A stretch of 64,000 bases of DNA from Schistocephalus solidus (GCA_017591395.1 WEDG01000729.1:62001-126000), one strand, 5' to 3'; numbered from the stretch's first letter, positions 26,001 to 33,763 are shown. Notes: generated from the letters alone by a model not told the origin. Translations and numbers: made by a program.

Positions 26001-28603
26001 GGCGCTCCATCTCTTGACGCTGTTCCTCCTCCACTGTGCGCAAGGTCTGAGGACCGTCGTCGTCGTCGTCACTCACTGGCAGATCTTGGCCCTCCTCACG
26101 ATCGTTACCACCGTGAATACGACAGCAGACGCCACTGGTCCATGCCTCATCGTAACCACAAGCGCAGTAGCCCCTACGATAGGGGAGCATCTGCAAAGCA
26201 GACGTGGGGAAGCGAATAATACATACTTGTGTAAACAGCTCAGAAGTCACGTATGATCGGTTTTATCTGCGATAATTAGCATCATCCTCACAACGAGGAC
26301 TCATTTTACTTAATAAATTATAAAACTTGATAAAACCGAGACTACATTTTTAGCATATACATTATGTCTTCCGTTACTTACATTTCCGGTTAAGTGGGAT
26401 TTGTTGCTGGAATGGGGGGGAGAAAAGAGGTAGTCTCTGCTTGTATTTAGTGCTTAGTGTGGTTTTTAGAAACACACGAACAAACGCTGAGAACACAACA
26501 TGCAATCATCTTTGGCGATTTCAATGGCATACCGAGAGGGGCCAGACACCTCTGTATAGAAAAATACCAATGTACTGACCTTATAATTGTGCCTGGCATG
26601 GATACTGGCAACAAGACAAGCATGGCAGAGAACACCGGCTTCACCAATTGAACAGTCTCTAGAAAAAGAAAACAAAATCCTTTCATAAAAGAAGACTGAA
26701 GTTCTCCAATCGCGCTAAAAAGTCCATATTCGGTCCAACCTGTGCAAAATTACTTTTGTCGCGACGTCTTTTCCAAACAGGAAGCCAATAGGGGCTCAGT
26801 TGTAGGCCTCAACAAACAACGCTAGGCATTCTGAAGACCCGGGATAAAACACGCGCGGTGGTTCCCACCCCGCATGAGGCGAGAGCCAACGACCTTCAGT
26901 GAGTGCACTAGCGATTGACAAATTAAGTCTCCTCTTACGACGGCGGTTTGCGAGGAATTTAACCCAGTTTCCCTCCTATATCCAATATATCCCTACTCTG
27001 AGGCTTTCCAGTTGTGTTCTAAAGGCATGACCAGACAACCCTCCCAGAATTACTTGCACCGCGAAAGAGAGCCAGGCTTTTCCAGGCGCGGGTCTCATAG
27101 TATCTAGCTTAGGCTTCAACAGTCAGCACAAACGCATTCTGGGACCCACACAAGAACATCCACGGCAGTTCGTACAGCGTAGGTGACGAGAGGATGCATT
27201 GGCAATTTGCAAGGTAATCGTTTTCCCCCCTAAAGCCAACATATCCAAGCGACAAGATGAAGGGTAAGCGACTTCAAGTAGGTGTCGCGTAGTTGCCGGA
27301 TTCATGACTACCAGTGCTACGCTCACGCCGGCCAGTGCACGCCGACCAACCGGGTTCCGGCAAGTTGATCTCGAATTTTACAGATGCGAGTTTTTATAAA
27401 AGGCACCGCAAGCAGTATTTATCACAGCCTGACCCTTTGTCCGCAGAAGGACAAAATTACCTTGCCGGTTGGCGACCTTCTATGTCAAACCCTTTAGAGC
27501 GTCCCTAGAGTTAAGAACCGCATTATAGCGAATAAAGTAAGGGTTGCCTCAGCGCGTTGGATGGACCGAACTCCCTTTTGACCTGTCTATTATTAGCGGG
27601 GTGAAATCAGAGCGCAGTGGCTGACTCGGTTTGAGGCCTCCATTTTATGCACGCAAAGCTCTTGTTTCGGCTCCGTTTAGGTCTGACGCAATTGCACAGT
27701 CTGTTTTGGCAGTTGGTCCATCTGAGTTACGCACGCCTGACAGGGATTCGTGTCACACGCTACAGAGCCTTCTTGGGGCCTAGGGGGACTCAGTTTCAGA
27801 AACGCCCACAGCTCGCCCGCAAATGAAAGACGCGGGTGACGGGCGTCCCGAACGAACTTTCGATATCATTGTTGACCTCGAAAAACGCTAATCACTTGCA
27901 AAGTGAGGCCAGTTGTCTCAGACTCTGCCACCGTCTTAGTTGTTAAAACGGTTACACAGAAGGAATGACTATGGCAACATTCGGCCGGGGGGAGATTTGT
28001 GGACAGGAAGTTAGATGTTAGCAGCGAAGATAACCACGACACAAGTCACTAGGTTTCAACAAATGGTATGGCAACCTTTGGAGGAGGAGTCTATGGAACT
28101 GAATTTAACAGAGAAGATAACGGTGTAAAAATTCGGTAATTATTAACTCGAATGAAGACCAAACAACTCTGGAAGGGGAGTAACGGGTAAAAAGGAAAGG
28201 TGACGCACTTGCACACAAAAGCGTCCTCCTGCGCCGCGATTAATCGACCGCAGGATGAACGCACCTTTGGACAGACGGCGGTCAGAAGGGCATTGAGGGC
28301 AGCCAGGTGAGCATCACCGTCCGACGCCTGCTGTTCGGGAACTTTGGTAGACACCGCCTTGCCTACTGCAGGCTTTTCGCACTTTTTAAGGGCCAGAAAG
28401 GCCTCAAAATCGGCAAAAATTGAAGTCAGCAAGGGTTTGTACTCGGAGAGACATAAACCGTCATTTTCGGTGGCAAGGGAAGCAATGTCCTCAGTGACTG
28501 GCGGTTTCGGCTGGCAATATTTAAACGCCACCGTTCTTATACGCTGGTAGAGCAGCTGCTCGAAAGCTTCTCTGTCCGAAGATAGGAAAGCAGTCTCCAG
28601 ACA
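4859..28603 (-). CDS. UBR1/UBR2-like: UBR1/UBR2-type E3 ubiquitin-protein ligase gene (partial, multi-exon)
   Basis: At least 17 minus-strand exons, listed separately, join in order to give a UBR1/UBR2-like protein. Members recognise destabilising N-terminal residues through a UBR box (basic) and a ClpS-like domain (bulky hydrophobic), and transfer ubiquitin through a RING-H2 domain. Seen here: UBR box in three exons, ClpS-like domain, long helical core with the family landmarks (PLPRLLAAL, ERPLQMVAVFAQ, VIHQLCMRPM), a basic coiled coil, and the start of the RING region. Phases agree between nearly all neighbouring exons. UBR1/2 assignment over UBR3 rests on EAW in the UBR box and the IHQL..[KR]PM..SE block. 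The start codon, RING cysteines and C-terminal cap were not found. Several UBR-box pocket residues are changed. Introns range from about 80 bp to nearly 5.1 kb, plus one probable 34-nt intron. Confidence 0.8.
5769..5921 (-). CDS. UBR1/UBR2-like: UBR-like gene, basic coiled-coil exon
   Basis: Acceptor cgttaatgctgtag and donor TCA|gtgagt enclose 51 codons in phase 0. The peptide VSKVEEECRLKAERGSSLLA then KMASMQRKLFAAYSHFEDVV matches the conserved 'KAERKRKAEAARL...IMAQMSALQKNFI' helix just upstream of the RING in UBR1/2. This basic helix contributes to E2 binding in the family (established knowledge from Ubr1 structures). The Met-Ala-x-Met-x-x-x-Gln core is kept. Confidence 0.78.
5922..10162. 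other. Intron of the UBR-like gene with a large purine repeat
   Basis: No exon could be supported between the helical exon and the coiled-coil exon, whose phases fit. The only marked structure is the GGA tract at 8,800-9,190, listed separately. The many short open frames have no recognisable domain. Confidence 0.5.
8800..9190 (+). repeat. Interrupted (GGA)n trinucleotide microsatellite, about 390 bp
   Basis: The plus strand is nearly pure A/G, made of AGG/GGA units broken by single extra G residues (GGGA) that shift the register. The last 100 bases are almost perfect. The open frames across it on both strands (poly-Glu/Gly and poly-Pro/Ser/Leu) are products of the repeat and not genes. It lies in a UBR-like intron. 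Confidence 0.97.
10163..10298 (-). CDS. UBR1/UBR2-like: UBR-like gene, acidic/basic helical exon before the coiled coil
   Basis: The acceptor ggcttctctccctcag supplies the one base needed to finish the Ala codon of the previous exon. The peptide is ETGETPFLEAVRQVPEESES and AEELERLAELRHWKRQNPPA, ending TAC|gtagac in phase 0. It corresponds to the '..L..L...P.LE....MI.W' segment of UBR1/2. The next recognised exon (5921) also starts in phase 0, so the two may be adjacent in the mRNA across a 4.2-kb intron. Confidence 0.7.
10393..10688 (-). CDS. UBR1/UBR2-like: UBR-like gene, proline-rich segment and helical exon
   Basis: Acceptor ttcattccttcccag and donor GC|gtaagt enclose 296 bases. It encodes TKEAVIRTLTQARETNTNLF, a PIPPPPP run, then RLLRCSTFVRLLRQLLDIGI and WSQPLLELILHLIIIALYED. 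This follows the UBR1/2 layout: a charged helix, 'ALPPPVLPPF', then 'W.E.MLQRVLHLIGMALQEE'. The order and spacing fit well. Confidence 0.82.
11048..11336 (-). CDS. UBR1/UBR2-like: UBR-like gene, exon with the VIHQLCMRPM landmark
   Basis: Acceptor ttttgctattctag and donor CAC|gtagtt enclose 289 bases. After DMSSQPNPGSVQ comes AAESLLRVLHFIVTSRSRHD, counterpart of 'IEEML..LI..VGERY'. Then comes LLVDDVIHQLCMRPMTLSEV, counterpart of '..REIIHQL.I.PM.HSE'. This motif is the strongest argument for UBR1/2 rather than UBR3. It may belong to a winged-helix-like unit in the scaffold. The exon ends in phase 0. Confidence 0.85.
11337..12753. other. Intron of the UBR-like gene
   Basis: The exons on both sides join in phase (AG plus T gives Ser), so this is most simply one intron. 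No domain, repeat array or RNA gene was recognised inside it. Confidence 0.6.
12754..12874 (-). CDS. UBR1/UBR2-like: UBR-like gene, exon with the DYQLLQQVAAVLPP landmark
   Basis: Acceptor catgcctgcag and donor AG|gtgagg enclose 121 bases. The peptide LSMETVARDYQLLQQVAAVL continues PPDELIVRMVHKLNLKDYL. It aligns with the UBR1/2/3 block 'YD.D..MLQ..AS..DP..F...L..R..L' that directly follows the MWRRNG block. The phase (two bases in, two bases out) agrees with both neighbours. Confidence 0.87.
12987..13092 (-). CDS. UBR1/UBR2-like: UBR-like gene, exon with the ERPLQ...ANMW landmark
   Basis: Acceptor ttcctttgttttag and donor T|gtgagt enclose 106 bases. They encode GFANLVIERPLQMVAVFAQC and SANMWLPKDDLVFKS. 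This matches one of the best conserved blocks of UBR proteins, 'EHPLR..VL.AQ...MWRRNG'. The Met-Trp pair is kept, while the usual Arg-Asn-Gly after it reads Pro-Lys-Asp. The exon ends in phase 1, completed by the next exon to Tyr. Confidence 0.9.
13173..13442 (-). CDS. UBR1/UBR2-like: UBR-like gene, exon with the PLPRLLAAL landmark
   Basis: Acceptor cttgcttctcatag and donor GAG|gtctgt enclose 90 codons in phase 0. It starts AFEQRVGVIDSCFRVGPFAR. The family block lies near residues 60-80: YDVAKMRVSIVQPLPRLLAA followed by LYGYGIEMGLPPTLL. It corresponds to the UBR1/2 'VS.HLPL.RLLAGLH' segment. It joins in phase to the exon beginning GFANLVIERPLQ. Confidence 0.85.
13547..13714 (-). CDS. UBR1/UBR2-like: UBR-like gene, helical core exon
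   Basis: Acceptor tttttttgtttcaaag and donor GAT|gtgagt enclose 56 codons in phase 0. The exon starts DTNSMQRTLERYGDAGHKLF and ends with SLSSQLASTDRTLLLSAIRE. The end matches the UBR1/2 motif 'W.ASDE..L..AY..C' in position and pattern. The internal segment contains no other motif that I recognise. Confidence 0.7.
14150..14312 (+). repeat. Degenerate telomere-like (TTAGGG-related) patch
   Basis: The plus strand repeats variants such as gttaggtttaggtttggg, tgtagggtttaaatttaggg, agagttaag and agttagtgttagcg. Flatworm telomeres use TTAGGG, so this may be a decayed interstitial telomeric or minisatellite patch. The units are poorly preserved. It lies in an intron of the UBR-like gene. Confidence 0.4.
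14397..14615 (-). CDS. UBR1/UBR2-like: UBR-like gene, helical core exon
   Basis: It begins after ctggtttactag in phase 0 with SLSASCMQSQAREDLGVDSE, then LIYCDTVNSNSLLLSNIFRV and LLIAVANM. In position it corresponds to the UBR1/2 segment following CMQG (R.VGQHIE.EPEWE...). Similarity is weak. I chose the donor CTT|gtatgg (73 codons) because it keeps phase 0 with the next exon. An earlier gtggcg after ...VLLIA would also keep phase. Confidence 0.5.
14751..14838 (-). CDS. UBR1/UBR2-like: UBR-like gene, short helical exon after a probable 34-nt intron
   Basis: The exon reads CPEGWWDVGSRDNFLAYFRC and LLELLCYIQ, ending CAG|gtaatg in phase 0. It lines up residue for residue with the UBR1/2 block 'PT.W...LR..FL.GF..FL.LL.CMQ'. 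The preceding intron would be only 34 nt (14,839-14,872, gtatag...gagag). Removing it joins the frame of the upstream segment to this one exactly. Very short introns are known in flatworms, but this one is inferred from frame and similarity only. Confidence 0.62.
14873..15211 (-). CDS. UBR1/UBR2-like: UBR-like gene, helical core exon with an unresolved frame change
   Basis: The acceptor ttccacctttcag precedes GCT CGA CAT in phase 0. The first frame encodes ARHLLLQNNAPLRLVSYLCR, then a stretch ending NPDYTFQFFPPALQNR, which aligns with the UBR1/2 segment 'RFQF..Y.ALQ'. From about 14,935 the family resemblance continues in another frame (FVRAVHSVDSLRGLLTGL, counterpart of 'FRRVQSLILDLKYVLI'). 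A short intron of length 3n+1 (for example 58 nt starting at gttctttcc) would reconcile the two frames. A frameshift or assembly error is the alternative. The exon end at 14,873 assumes the 34-nt intron described separately. Confidence 0.55.
15212..20294. other. Large intron of the UBR-like gene
   Basis: The flanking exons join in phase 0 and continue the family alignment without a gap. Contents are ordinary non-coding sequence, with a short GGT/AGT trinucleotide run at about 17,157-17,191 and a GGT/GGC run at about 20,215-20,265. Several open frames (for example 15,303-15,563) fall here but do not fit the alignment. Confidence 0.5.
20295..20687 (-). CDS. UBR1/UBR2-like: UBR-like gene, helical core exon after the ClpS-like domain
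   Basis: Strong splice sites (ttgcttttttgtag acceptor, CAG|gtgagt donor) delimit 131 codons in phase 0. The sequence is strongly helical: ALEQFFMCFLRWLKRLASVV, LRPLICNAML, then FFDQFHALYLGVRKSVVGVI and TLLLQEPFYKSVFAIEILQ. It matches the UBR1/2 region in which the body is followed by the 'A..Y..L...' and 'S..VQ.FT.P.LA..L' helices. The next exon continues directly with ARHLLLQNNAPLRLV, the counterpart of 'L.EE.NLM..I'. The function of this part is structural scaffold by inference. Confidence 0.78.
20688..24915. other. Large intron of the UBR-like gene
   Basis: It lies between the ClpS-like exon and the next helical exon, which fit in phase 0. The stretch from about 22,900 to 23,720 is AT-rich. 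No domain or repeat element was recognised. Confidence 0.45.
24916..25305 (-). CDS. UBR1/UBR2-like: UBR-like gene, ClpS-like N-domain exon
   Basis: I chose the acceptor gaggcag before CTG CTT TCG and the donor GAG|gtacac because both keep phase 0 with the flanking exons; the exon is 130 codons. After a Ser/Pro-rich lead it contains NDPDCAEVVHC, then KDAAQVAVLTATTTSSKGRA and a Cys-Arg-Ala-Gln helix. This follows the ClpS-like N-domain of UBR1/2 (ND...V...L, then EA...A..VD..GR..V..G....C..AK). In ClpS proteins this domain binds bulky hydrophobic N-termini, and the Asn-Asp pair at the pocket seems retained. Similarity is modest and the region is GC-rich and Arg-rich. A more upstream acceptor (gag|AGG) would also keep phase. 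Confidence 0.65.
25894..26190 (-). CDS. UBR1/UBR2-like: UBR-like gene, end of UBR box and acidic linker
   Basis: The acceptor is cgtctgctttgcag before ATG CTC CCC and the donor is CAG|gtaggt; the exon is 99 codons in phase 0. It starts MLPYRRGYCACGYDEAW and then TSGVCCRIHGG, completing the UBR box (consensus GFCDCGD.EAW..GP.C..H). Both aspartates of the usual CDCGD motif are replaced, by Ala and Tyr. An acidic stretch with five Asp in a row and a Glu/Gln/Arg-rich coil follow. The exon closes with a helix (LHVVKRCTYLLRPLLDSTIL) that corresponds to the helix following the UBR box in UBR1/2. Confidence 0.87.
26580..26658 (-). CDS. UBR1/UBR2-like: UBR-like gene, middle exon of UBR box
   Basis: This 79-base exon lies between gttttctttttctag and AAG|gtcagt. 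With the two bases carried over it encodes K-DCSIGEAGVLCHACLVASIH and then ARHNYK. It matches the zinc-binding centre of the UBR box (CRDC...CVLC..CF..S.H..H.Y). Compared with UBR1/2, the DPTC of the substrate pocket reads GEAG here. The Asp and Thr that contact the N-terminal residue and a conserved Cys are therefore replaced. The zinc-ligand spacing is otherwise kept. It starts by completing phase 2 and ends in phase 0, agreeing with its neighbours. Confidence 0.87.
26659..28208. other. Intron inside the UBR box
   Basis: The split codon (AA plus A gives Lys) joins the flanking exons exactly. An open frame with clustered Cys near 27,125-27,180 does not have UBR spacing and is not needed. Nothing else was recognised. 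Confidence 0.6.
28209..28603 (-). CDS. UBR1/UBR2-like: UBR-like gene, first recognised exon: N-terminal region and start of UBR box
   Basis: The acceptor is cctcctag before TGT CTG GAG, and the donor is AA|gtgcgt. The exon encodes 131 codons plus two bases. The N-terminal part (DREAFEQLLYQRIRTVAFKY) resembles the helical leader before the UBR box in UBR1/2, followed by a low-similarity acidic stretch. The UBR box opens at the end with CGRLIAAQEDAFVC, which matches the family pattern CGR-x(n)-Y/F-x-C. It ends in phase 2, completed as Lys by the next exon. No initiator Met is evident, so at least one upstream exon probably exists. Confidence 0.85.
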
Positions 28604-29000
28604 CTAGGAGGGAGAAAAGACTCATTAAAAGCAAAGTAAATGGAAGGCGCATGCATCCAAACCTAGAATTGTTTGTGGCTTCTTGCGATGGCAAATAAGC
28701 CAGTAATAGAAATTCGAGTTCCCTATGTCTTTGTCTATACTTCTTCCCGCACATATTACTGGACGCTACGCGACTGCCTGCAAGGGCTCCAAATTATAAT
28801 TAAACGAGCATATCGCGTAAGCTGACTAGTGAACGACGCTTCCGTGACAGTTTGTATTCGCAATCCTAACCGACAGGACAATAGGCCAATGAGTCACCGT
28901 TGCATTGTTGAACGTAACGTTTGATGAGCCAAAAACTCGGGTTCAAATTCTAGGATACCAAAATCTGGCTTTGAGTATAACTAACTGACGATGACTAATA
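28604..29000. other. Upstream of the first recognised UBR-like exon; no start exon found
   Basis: The first recognised exon starts at an acceptor, so a 5' exon with the initiator Met should lie at higher coordinates. I could not identify it here or beyond. The region then passes into interspersed repeats. Confidence 0.4.
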
Positions 29001-29796
29001 AAAAAGGAATTTATAGGTTAGTCTGTTACCTTTGTTGGTGCTACTCCGAACAATTACCATAATAAACATAGGGCAAGGACCAAGAAACCTTTCAAATTGG
29101 AGGTCAGGAAGTTAACTAGTTAGGCAAACCCATAATTAACTCGATGAGTGTACCAATCATTATAAAAAAACTGCCCGATGTAAAGCGGCGAGGGAATAAT
29201 TTAAAAATAAGTATCATTAAAATATGGAAATAGGTTTAGCTTTCGGGGAATGTTAGCCGTGTTAGTTATACCAGAATTAATAGTAAACTGTATGTATTGG
29301 GTGGAAGAAGACTAGAGAAGGACCGGATGTTAAATACGAGCAGATGGGTGATCCAATCAAGTGCGAAAGCCGGACATCGATCCTTTCAGGGATTTTATAT
29401 TATTGTACTTATAAACGTGCATTGTTCGCACGCAGTTGCGAACGCGGTTGAGCATCAAACTGTTCCTGGACTACGCTGAGAAGGTTGGGCTACATGCGGG
29501 CCTATGGGTCGTAAACAACAGTGAACCTAGTTCATTAATCCCGAATGGATTAATGAAACGGGAGTGTTTGGATAGAAAAAACTTTTCGGAGCCTCTCTAC
29601 GCTCAATTTCATTTCTAGCAAAGCTTCTGTGCAAATGTTGCAACTGGCTGACGAAATGCTCGAGGGCCTCGTTTTCAGAGTCAAAGACGTTGAAGTAAGA
29701 ACTTTCGACTCATCTGGAATCATCTGTCACGCTAACCGCAACTCCGATCAGAGGATACCTAAATCCTGTTTCGTTGACCTTCAGATTCGCATCCTA
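29000..29796 (+). repeat. Interspersed repeat unit, copy I left part (interrupted)
   Basis: It shares long stretches with 35,610-36,330 (for example cgatgagtgtaccaa...cattataaaaaa at 29,141 and 35,682). It also shares a block at 29,611-29,790 with 36,826-36,995 (aagcttctgtgcaaatg..., ggctgacgaaatgctcgag). The copy stops at the target site CATCCTA, where the non-LTR element begins, and resumes at 35,170. Its class is unknown; no complete coding frame is visible. Confidence 0.75.
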
Positions 29797-29899
29797 ACTG
29801 GGGACAGTTCGACCGTCGATTTCGACGAGGTCCACCGTATGCTCCACGCCAGGTGGTGCAGGGACGGTAACTTGCGCGTGAATTAGTTTTAAGTGATAG

Positions 29900-30580
29900 T
29901 AACCTTGCGCTGCAGCTACCGCACTCTCTCCTCCTCCCCCACCTGAGCCCGGTGTCAAGATAGAGTCAAGAAGACCGGATATGGGAGAGGGCGCAGGTGG
30001 CTGGCGCGGCCGGAGCCGCCCCTGGGCGTGCCACCACACCTGGCTCGGATCCCACGGAGTGGGAGTGTCATAAAGACCACATTAAGAAGGAGCCATTGCA
30101 GCCTGACTCTCAGTCCGCCAGTCAGCCACTCCACACAAAACACACATTGGGCTGACCACGCGGTCCGAGTTATCCCGTCAGTTGGCAACCTTCCAAGCCA
30201 CGGCTTTTAGCGCACCGTGATAGTTTTAAGCGCGTCAGATTGTTTATAGTGAGGAACATGCGCTGAGCTGTCGACCTCACTCTCTCCCCAACCCCACCAT
30301 CAGACACTGTCCGAGCCGGTCAGTTGCCTGATGTGGGAGTGGGCGCATTGGCTTACGGATCGGCGTAACCGTCTTCGCGCGCCACAGCACGACCTGGCCC
30401 CCATAACGCACACACCAGGATTCACAAACTCAGGGGATATGGAGCAGCCATCACCGTCTGACTCCCAGTCCACTGGTCAGCCACTCGACACACAGCACAT
30501 ACACTGAGCCGACAGCGTGGTCTGGTGGAAGCGTCAGATTGGCAGACTTCCCAGCCACGGTTTCTAGGAAACCGTGATAT
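29900..30580 (-). repeat. Two diverged tandem units in the retrotransposon 3' UTR
   Basis: Segments at about 29,920-30,210 and 30,270-30,575 share order and wording: a CTCCCC...CC(A/T)GAGCC...GGGAG(A/T)GGGCGCA part, then CTGACTC(T/C)CAGTCC...CAGCCACTC(C/G)ACACA, and a closing CC(A/C)AGCCACGG. They differ at many positions. Confidence 0.55.
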
Positions 30581-30663
30581 ACTCTGGTAAATGGTGATTT
30601 TGAGTGTGTTGTCGATGTATTGGTGTAGGTAGTGTGCGCTGATGTAGCTTAGCCTCCGGTGGT

Positions 30664-31638
30664 TTACTGGAGGTTGTCGTGGAGGCACATGTGTCCTAAT
30701 AGGCCCATGCGGTGTGTAAATGTGCGGGAGCAGTGAGGGCAGTGAAGGCGAGCGCGTCGACTGTATGTCGGAGCCCCAGGCACTGGTTCACCAGCCTCCG
30801 TGCGATGGATTCGCAGGTGACCAACCAGGCCGATGCGTGAGTTGAAGTTGTGGGCGCAGTGTGGGCAGGAGAAATCGGTAGAGGCTGGGAGGATGTCATT
30901 CATGCTAGTGGGGGTGGCAGGGGCGCTAAAAATGGCAGGAGCGGAGGGTGTGCATGGTGTATCGGTGTTGTCGGCATTGTGGTGAATTCTGCTGTCACGG
31001 ATGCGCATGTGACCGAATAGGCCCATACGATGAGTGAATGCGCGAGGACAGTGAGGGCAGTGGAGGCACCGATATCTGCTGTGTGATGGTGCTCCAGGCA
31101 CTGGCTCACCGGTCTCTGTACGATGTATTCGCAAGTGACCGACCAGGCCGATGCGTGAGGTGAATGTGCGGTCGCATTGAGTACAGCTTAGGAGAGATTC
31201 CCCATCGCTGATGGTGGTGGTGGTGGTAGTGAAGGCGGTGGTGGTTGCGGTCGTGGGGGTAACAGACGATGAGTAGATGGATGTGGTCTCTATGATGGTG
31301 GGAGTAATGGAATTGATGCCAGGAGTGAGGGTGGGGGAGACTGAAGGAGGGTTAGCAGAATTCAACGTGGAAGTTGGAATTGTCAGATTGTTGGTGCATT
31401 GCTTCCGAAGATGTCCAACCAGGCCGATTCGCACGCGGAAGATGCGTTGACAGCGCGGGCATGTTGGCATGGCCTGGGCATCAAGGTTGTTGGTCCGGGG
31501 CGCTGGTTAATTTCGTGCCACTCTTTTGGCCTTGGCGGTGGTGATACGGTTGGCCTCATAGATTGCTGAACCAGTCTTCACTGATCTTCTCCATGCCGGT
31601 CTATCCTGGGCGAGGTCCTCCCAGGTCGCCGAGTTGAT
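30664..31638 (-). pseudogene. C2H2 zinc-finger array in frame with the RT
   Basis: After a TAA at about 31,636, the same frame continues INSATWEDLAQDRPAWRRSV, meets a second stop near 31,509, and then enters five C2H2-like fingers. These start CPRCQRIFRVRIGLVGHL, CTQCDRTFTSRIGLVGHL, CPHCPRAFTHRMGLFGHM, CPHCAHNFNSRIGLVGHL and CPHCSRTFTHRMGLLGHM. Thr/Ser/Pro-rich linkers separate them. Two finger types alternate (RIGLVGHLR and HRMGLxGHM). In active relatives the array was probably the C-terminal nucleic-acid-binding part of the RT polyprotein. Confidence 0.85.
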
Positions 31639-33670
31639 TTACAGTTGCTTCAGCGATTTCTTCAAAGTGTCCTTGTAGCGTCGTTTTTGACCTCCCTGCC
31701 GGCGAGAACCCGTAGCGACATCTCCGTAGAAAAGTCGTTTGGGTAGTCGCTCGTCGTCCATTCTTACCAGGTGGCCGCTCCATCGCAGTTGCACTTGCCT
31801 CAGCATGGCATGGATGCTGAGGATTCCGGTCCGCTCCAGGACTTCCGTGTCCGGGATCCGGTCTTGCCATCTCAGCTTAAGTATTCTACGGAGGTAGCTG
31901 AGATGAAAGTGATTCAGCTTCCTGGCTTGGTTCGAGTAGACGGTCAAGGTTTCCGCTCCGTAAAGGAGTGTCGTCAAGACGACGGCTTTGTACATCTTCA
32001 GTTTGGTGTTCAGGTGAATACCGTGGCGATTCCACACGGAGGCCTGCAGCCGGCCGAAGGTCTGACTAGCTTTGGAGATCCGTTGGGCAACCTCGTCATC
32101 GATTCTCGTGTTGCGCGACATCGTGCTTCCTAGATAAGCGAAGGTTTCCACGTTTTTGAGTTGAGCACCGTTGACATTGATTCAAGGAGCATTGTATTCC
32201 GCGCTGGGTGGCAGCTGGCGCATGACAACCGTTTTGGCTGTACTGATTGTTAATCCGAAATCGGCGCAGCCTTCGGCGAAGAGGTCCATGCTCCTTTGCA
32301 TGTCCTCCTCCGTCACGGTGTTAAGGGCGCAGTCGTCCGCGAAGAGCAAGTCATGGACTGCAGTCGTAGACACGCGCGTTGGAGCCTGCATACGCCGACT
32401 GTTGAGAAGATGCCCGTCAGTTCTGTAGGCGATGCGGATACCAGGCTGCTCATCACGGTAGGCGTTCATCAGCATAGCCGAGAACATGAGACTGAACAGG
32501 GTGGGGGGCCAGTACGCAGCCCTGCTTCGCTCCGTTGGTCACTGCGAATGCTTCGGATACCGTCCCGTTGTCAGTGACGCGCGCCGTCATCCCGTCATGA
32601 AGCTGACGCACCATGTGCGTGAACCGCTCAGGACAACAAACTTTCTGCATGACTTTCCACAGTCCGTCACGATTCACCGTGTCAAAGGCTTTCGTTAGAT
32701 CCACGAAGGTAGTGTATAGGTGAGTTCGCATCTCCTGACACTTCTCTTATAGCTGGCGGGCGGCAAAGATCATATCGGTTGTTCCGCGGTGTCGGCGGAA
32801 GTCAAATTGGCTTTCCGGGAGCAGGCCCTGCTCTAGGTGACCGTTAAGACGATTGAGAAGGATACGGGCGAAGATCTTCCCGGTGATGTTGAGCAACGAG
32901 ATGCCTCTGTGATTATCACAGAGTTGCCGGTTCCCCTTCCGTTTGTAGAGATGGACGATGGTCGCGTTTTTGAAATCCTGAGGAACTTGTCCTTGGCGCT
33001 ACATCTCCTGGAAGAGTGTTGTTAGTTATGCCATCAGCCGGGGCCCACCTTGCTTGAAGATTTCCGGTGGGAGTGCATCGGATCCCGGTGCTTTACCGCT
33101 GGAAATCTGCTGCACGGCCCGGATGGTTTCTGGTAGGTAAAGCGGCAGATCCAGGTCATTGTTCGTGTCCACTTGAGAGAGCCGGTCAATGGCAGCATCG
33201 GAGATGGCTGATGAGCAATTAAGTACATTTTTGAAATGCTCGGCCCAGCGCTTCAGAATTTGCGATTTCTCTGTTAGCAGTGTTGTGCCGTCAGAGCTGA
33301 GCAGCGGTGCGGACCGTAGATGGCCTTGATGGCTTTGAAGAAGTTTTTAATTTCATTGCGGTCCGCATACCCCTGGATTTCCTCAGCCTTTCGGATCATC
33401 CAGGCATCCTGCATCTCCCGCAGCCGTTGTTATACAAGGCGCCGGCATCTGAAAAAGGCTGCTTTGGTGGTGTCAGTCCGAAGGTCCATGTAGGCTTTGT
33501 GTAGTCCATTCTTCTCCGCGAGTAAGTTGCTGATGTCGGCGTCATTGTCGTCAAACCAATCCTGGTGTTGACGGCGTGCGCGTCCGAGGACTTCGAGGGC
33601 GGTGGACTGGATGACATTTCGCAGTTGACACCATCATGTTTCCACGGTAGCGTTATAATTTGGAGCACGC
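31639..33670 (-). pseudogene. Reverse transcriptase domain of the retrotransposon
   Basis: Frames at 32,453-32,731, 32,182-32,487 and 31,639-32,151 together give the RT palm and thumb: FVDLTKAFDTVNRDGLW, TNGAKQGCVLAP, LLFADDCAL with an intact FADD, then [20 protein letters not shown] and [20 protein letters not shown]. Frameshifts separate these pieces. The end [11 protein letters not shown] is followed by TAA where the frame otherwise continues into the zinc-finger part. Confidence 0.88.
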
Positions 33671-33763
33671 AGGTCCTCCGGTTTCTCGGTTATTTGGTTG
33701 CTGAAATCAAAACAGTGAGCAGGCAAATTTAATAAAAGAGTATTTAACTTACATGGCGGCCAC

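Noticed and set aside
27123..27326. Cys-rich frame (CTNCRGCSC) as a candidate UBR-box exon
   Set aside because: The Cys spacing is wrong, and the exon at 26,580-26,658 supplies the missing part exactly, with a matching split codon.
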